59,087 nucleotides of DNA, from assembly GCA_041163945.1 (NCBI GenBank), contig JBEAQJ010000167.1, forward strand, positions 1-59,087, in the 5' to 3' direction. Position 1 is the stretch's first letter, and each line of letters begins with the position of its first letter. The position numbers and the translations under genes were made by a program. This stretch comes from Roseicyclus sp041163945 (GTDB taxonomy: Bacteria; Pseudomonadota; Alphaproteobacteria; Rhodobacterales; Rhodobacteraceae). The notes beneath the pieces were generated by a model. That model worked only from the letters and a program-made list of their open reading frames with translations. It made no database searches and had not been told where the DNA came from. Shown here piece by piece: positions 56,592 through 59,087 of the stretch.

Positions 56592-57164
56592 CTATTCCGT
56601 CACGCGTTGGGCCGGGGTCGATCCGGGCATGCCCGCGCCCAGATGGTGCAGGACCGCGCGCGCATCGGCTGCCGTTCCGGTGGCCACCATCACCTCGACC
56701 AAGGCACGGCGGGGGGCCGCTTGATCGGGCGTGGCTTCGATGGCGCTGACCAGAATGGCCCGGGCCGCGGTCATGTCGCCCTGTGACTGGGCGATGCGTG
56801 CGCGGATCAGCGCCGCCTCGTGGGGGGCAAGATGGCCCTTGGTGTCGGCGTCCCACAACGCCATGCGGGCCATCTGGACCCGGCCCAGTTCCAGCGCCGT
56901 CTGAATCAAAACGGCCAGGCCGTTGGTTTGCCCGGCAAGGGCCGCCAACAGATCGGCGGCCGCACGCGCCTGTTCCAGCGCGCCGCGCATCAGATGGGCG
57001 CGCATCAGCACCTGCAACATCGCGGGGGTGGCGGGCTGTGCTTGGTCCAGCTTGGTGTCGTCACCGCGCTTTTCCGGATCACCGACTGGGGAATGCTGCG
57101 CCATTTTCGGTCCCGCCATGCCTGTATCACCCCGGGCCATTCCCGGCCGGTGCGCGGGCGTCAT
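56592..57164 (-). CDS. TPR-like helical-repeat protein of unknown function
   Basis: About 190 residues. The body is built from helix pairs reading like tetratricopeptide repeats: TPAMLQVLMRAHLMRGALEQARAAADLLAAL, GLAVLIQTALELGRVQMARMALWDAD, APHEAALIRARIAQSQGDMTAARAILVSAIEATPDQAAPRRALVEVMVATGTAADARAVLHHL. No signal peptide. Several Met codons (57164, 57140, 57119, 57104) could be the start; none has a strong ribosome site. A CtrA-type site is 62-76 bases upstream of 57164, suggesting cell-cycle or motility-linked expression. Converges on the acetyltransferase gene. Confidence 0.7.
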   Translation of the reverse strand: MTPAHRPGMARGDTGMAGPKMAQHSPVGDPEKRGDDTKLDQAQPATPAMLQVLMRAHLMRGALEQARAAADLLAALAGQTNGLAVLIQTALELGRVQMARMALWDADTKGHLAPHEAALIRARIAQSQGDMTAARAILVSAIEATPDQAAPRRALVEVMVATGTAADARAVLHHLGAGMPGSTPAQRVTE

Positions 57165-57225
57165 GACCCGGCGATTCTTTCGGCCCTGAAAGTTCCCACC
57201 ACGTGCCAACAGTTGCTGGCAGGAA

Positions 57226-57240
57226 TTAATACTTCGTTAA
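57226..57240. promoter_or_regulatory. CtrA-type binding site
   Basis: TTAATACTTCGTTAA fits TTAA-N7-TTAA exactly and lies in a larger perfect inverted repeat GGAATTAA / TTAATTCC (57222-57244). It lies upstream of the TPR-like gene (minus strand) and downstream of the peroxidase-related gene, so it could alternatively be a terminator stem of the latter; the low-GC stem argues against strong termination. Confidence 0.55.
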
Positions 57241-57269
57241 TTCCGGCCGGTCCGAGGCCTTGATCGGGC

Positions 57270-57842
57270 CTATCGGTTCATCGCGTGGTATTGCGCGTTC
57301 GGCATCATGTCCGAAGCGATGGCAAACCGGTTTGTCATGTTGAAAAAGCCGATCACATCGGCCAGGTCGAAAATCTCGTCCGCGCTCAGCCCCGCCTCGT
57401 GCAAGGCGGCGCGGTGGGGGGCTTCGACCAGCCAGGGCGTCGTGGTCAGCGCCCAGGCGAAATCCAGCATCGCCCGTTGGCGGGCCGACAGCGGCGCCAC
57501 GCGGTAGTTCATCACCAGCATTTCCCCCAGCTGCGGGTCGCCCGATAGCGCGCGCACCGCCTGACCATGCGCCACAAGGCAATAAAAACAGCGGTTGGCC
57601 GATGACACCACCACCGCCACCATTTCGCGTTCAAGCTTGCTCAACCCCGACGGGGCCAGCATCAAGGTGTTGTAATACTGAACAAAGGCCCGAAACTTTT
57701 CCGGGTGGCGCGAAAAGCTGCGCAGCACGTTTGGCACAAGCCCCAGCTTTTCCTGGCAGACCTCCAAATAACGGCGCATGTCTTCGTCCAGATCGGCCGG
57801 GTCGGGAAGGTCATAGATCGAAACGTGATCGGGCTGCGGCAT
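57270..57842 (-). CDS. Peroxidase-related AhpD-like protein
   Basis: 190 residues of the carboxymuconolactone decarboxylase/AhpD superfamily. The redox motif is NRCFYCLVAHGQAVR (CxxC followed by His), as in alkylhydroperoxidases. Further: LGLVPNVLRSFSRHPEKFRAFVQYYNTLM, LSKLEREMVAVVVSSAN and LMLAPSGLSK. C-terminal NMTNRFAIASDMMPNAQYHAM is the signature of the uncharacterised peroxidase-related group. ATG 57842 with AGGAGA upstream (minus strand); homology begins there. Differs from the PcaC-like protein at 40262 in having the CxxC pair. Confidence 0.9.
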   Translation of the reverse strand: MPQPDHVSIYDLPDPADLDEDMRRYLEVCQEKLGLVPNVLRSFSRHPEKFRAFVQYYNTLMLAPSGLSKLEREMVAVVVSSANRCFYCLVAHGQAVRALSGDPQLGEMLVMNYRVAPLSARQRAMLDFAWALTTTPWLVEAPHRAALHEAGLSADEIFDLADVIGFFNMTNRFAIASDMMPNAQYHAMNR

Positions 57843-57952
57843 GCGGTGTCTCTCCTGTGTCGGGATAGAGTGATGCGGCGCGGCTGTGGGCACAACCCTT
57901 TTGCATCGATCGCGTGGGCCGCCCGAACGCCCCGATCGGGGCAGGGGCATGC

Positions 57953-57965
57953 TGACCTTTGGTCA
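57953..57965. repeat. TGACC-TTT-GGTCA palindrome upstream of folE2
   Basis: Perfect 5-bp arms around three bases, about 125 bases before folE2 and 110 bases before the divergent peroxidase-related gene. Similar in arm sequence to the RutR operator but one base shorter in the centre. Confidence 0.4.
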
Positions 57966-58089
57966 TCGACGCCCGATCTGATCCGGTGGGGCCATGCGGG
58001 CGTATCTGTTTTTGACACAGAGGATTGGGAACCGCGCGCGCGTGCCCTATGTTGCACCGACGTGACCGGCCGTAAGGGGAACCAGCTTC

Positions 58090-59087
58090 ATGAACATGCA
58101 TGTCATCGACAGGCCCGAAGCCTTGACGCGCGACGAAGCCGCGGCGGCATTGGCCCGTCTGAAAGCCTGGGCGGAAACGGCCAGCCCAGAGGATATCGCG
58201 GCCCTTGATCCGGCCATGGCGCGCCTGCTGGGCGCGGCCTATCCGCAATTCGAACGCCGCTATCCCGAGGGGTTCGTCGTCGATGACGCCTACAAGGCCA
58301 GCCTGCCCGATCTGCAGAACGGGCCATCGTCCCTGATCAAGGGGGCCAATCGCCAGATCCAGCATGTGGGCATTTCCAACTTTCGGCTGCCGATCCGCTA
58401 CCACACCCGCGACAATGGCGATCTGACCCTGGAAACCAGCGTCACCGGCACCGTCAGCCTGGATGCCGACAAAAAGGGCATCAACATGAGCCGCATCATG
58501 CGCTCGTTCTATGCCCATGCCGAAAAGACATTCTCGTTCGAAGTGATCGAAGCGGCGCTGGATGATTACAAGGCCGATCTCGACAGTTTCGATGCGCGCA
58601 TCCAGATGCGCCTGTCGTTTCCGGCCAAGCTGACCAGCCTGCGCTCGGGGCTGACGGGGTATCAATACTACGACATCGCGCTGGAACTGGTGGAACGCGA
58701 CGGGGTGCGCCAGAAGCTGGTGCATCTCGATTATGTCTATTCGTCGACCTGCCCCTGTTCGCTGGAGCTGTCCGAACATGCGCGCGCCACGCGCAACCAG
58801 CTGGCCACGCCGCATTCGCAACGCTCGGTCGCGCGCATTTCGGTGGCCTTGGCCGAAGACGCGGGCTGCCTGTGGTTCGAGGATCTGATCGAGATGGCGC
58901 GCGCCGCCGTGCCGACCGAGACGCAGGTGATGGTCAAGCGCGAGGATGAACAGGCGTTCGCCGAGCTGAACGCCGCCAACCCGATCTTCGTCGAAGACGC
59001 GGCCCGGCTGTTTGCCGAACGGCTGCACGCCGATCCGCGGTTGGGCGATTTCCGGGTGGTGGCCAGCCACCAAGAAAGCCTGCACAG
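58090..59087 (+). CDS. folE2: GTP cyclohydrolase FolE2 (runs off window)
   Basis: First enzyme of folate synthesis, of the FolE2 (COG1469) type that does not strictly need zinc. 332 codons are visible without stop; the family is about 350-365 residues, so only the tail is missing. Conserved: SSLIKGANRQIQHVGISNFRLPI, SVTGTVSLDADKKGINMSRIMRSFY, MRLSFPAKLTSLRSGLTGYQYYDI, STCPCSLELSEHAR with the metal-binding Cys, TPHSQRSVARISV and the C-terminal GDFRVVASHQESLH. Starts at ATG 58090 (ATG 58096 possible). Upstream I see no clear Zur box. FolB and FolP of the same pathway are at the left end of the window. Confidence 0.95.
   Translation, partial: MNMHVIDRPEALTRDEAAAALARLKAWAETASPEDIAALDPAMARLLGAAYPQFERRYPEGFVVDDAYKASLPDLQNGPSSLIKGANRQIQHVGISNFRLPIRYHTRDNGDLTLETSVTGTVSLDADKKGINMSRIMRSFYAHAEKTFSFEVIEAALDDYKADLDSFDARIQMRLSFPAKLTSLRSGLTGYQYYDIALELVERDGVRQKLVHLDYVYSSTCPCSLELSEHARATRNQLATPHSQRSVARISVALAEDAGCLWFEDLIEMARAAVPTETQVMVKREDEQAFAELNAANPIFVEDAARLFAERLHADPRLGDFRVVASHQESLH

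Noticed and set aside
57953..57965. TGACC-TTT-GGTCA as a RutR operator
   Set aside because: The centre is one base too short and the outer conserved bases are missing; kept only as an unassigned palindrome.
57843..58089. Zur box controlling folE2
   Set aside because: FolE2 is often zinc-regulated, but no AT-rich Zur-like palindrome is seen in the upstream region.
1..59087. Search for tRNA, rRNA, CRISPR, insertion sequences, prophage or integrase genes
   Set aside because: None recognised by reading; all larger gaps are accounted for by promoters, hairpins or unassigned sequence.

Overview
The window is chromosomal DNA from a high-GC alphaproteobacterium, most likely a member of the Rhodobacteraceae. 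Grounds for this are the gene order NDUFA12-like / MlaD-like / DUF2155 / aat / accC / accB, a RutR-type control site beside reductive pyrimidine-degradation genes, a complete C-P lyase locus with a split phnE, a CtrA-type TTAA-N7-TTAA site, and strong G/C bias at third codon positions. I saw no rRNA, tRNA, CRISPR array, insertion sequence or prophage gene. Both window ends cut genes: ppdK on the left and folE2 on the right.

Layout. (1) 1-17.3 kb is mostly core metabolism: the end of pyruvate phosphate dikinase, a cell-wall hydrolase, folB-folP-glmM, guanine deaminase, the MgtE Mg2+ channel, a 1037-residue uncharacterised single-pass membrane protein, O-acetylhomoserine sulfhydrylase, an NDUFA12-like complex I factor, an MlaD-like protein, a DUF2155 protein, Aat, and accC/accB. 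(2) 17.4-29.7 kb is a reductive pyrimidine-degradation regulon: preT-preA (dihydropyrimidine dehydrogenase), rutR, a beta-alanine:pyruvate-type aminotransferase, a carbamoyl-beta-alanine amidohydrolase, a small lipoprotein, dihydropyrimidinase and a five-gene NMT1-type ABC import operon. A sigma-54 promoter motif precedes preT, and an exact RutR consensus palindrome lies between rutR and the aminotransferase. (3) 29.7-40.6 kb holds an XRE/ScfRs regulator and a cluster combining TcuA/TcuB, a D-2-hydroxyacid dehydrogenase, an isocitrate-lyase-superfamily lyase, an AbrB-family membrane protein, a PrpF-family isomerase, an MmgE/PrpD-family dehydratase and a PcaC-like protein. Together these suggest an undescribed route for a (methylated) tricarboxylate. 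(4) 40.7-56.6 kb is a phosphonate utilisation locus: phnF, phnGHIJKLN, a DUF1045 2H-phosphoesterase, two phnM genes, a sugar-isomerase-like gene, an ABC importer with one canonical and one degenerate ATPase (phnC, phnC-like), phnD, phnE1, phnE2, and a hexapeptide acetyltransferase. Two four-unit PHO-box arrays with 11-bp period precede the two ATPase genes. (5) 56.6-59.1 kb has a TPR-like protein behind a CtrA-type site, a peroxidase-related AhpD-like protein, and folE2.

How the genes work together. In the pyrimidine block, PreTA reduces uracil/thymine, HydA opens the ring, HyuC releases beta-alanine (or its methyl derivative), and the aminotransferase moves the amino group to pyruvate; nitrogen limitation (sigma-54) and pyrimidine sensing (RutR) appear to be combined. 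In the phosphonate block, PhnCDE imports, PhnGHI(L) plus PhnM load and trim the ribosyl carrier, PhnJ cleaves the C-P bond with PhnK, and PhnN makes PRPP. PhnP is not in the window, and the 2H enzyme is the best local candidate for the cyclic phosphodiesterase step. The most interesting signals are the asymmetric PhnC pair with its duplicated PHO arrays, the composite Tcu/Prp-like cluster, the layered control of pyrimidine genes, and two unusual multi-domain proteins (FolB with an amino-acid-kinase-like tail; the GspL-like/PilP-like fusion).
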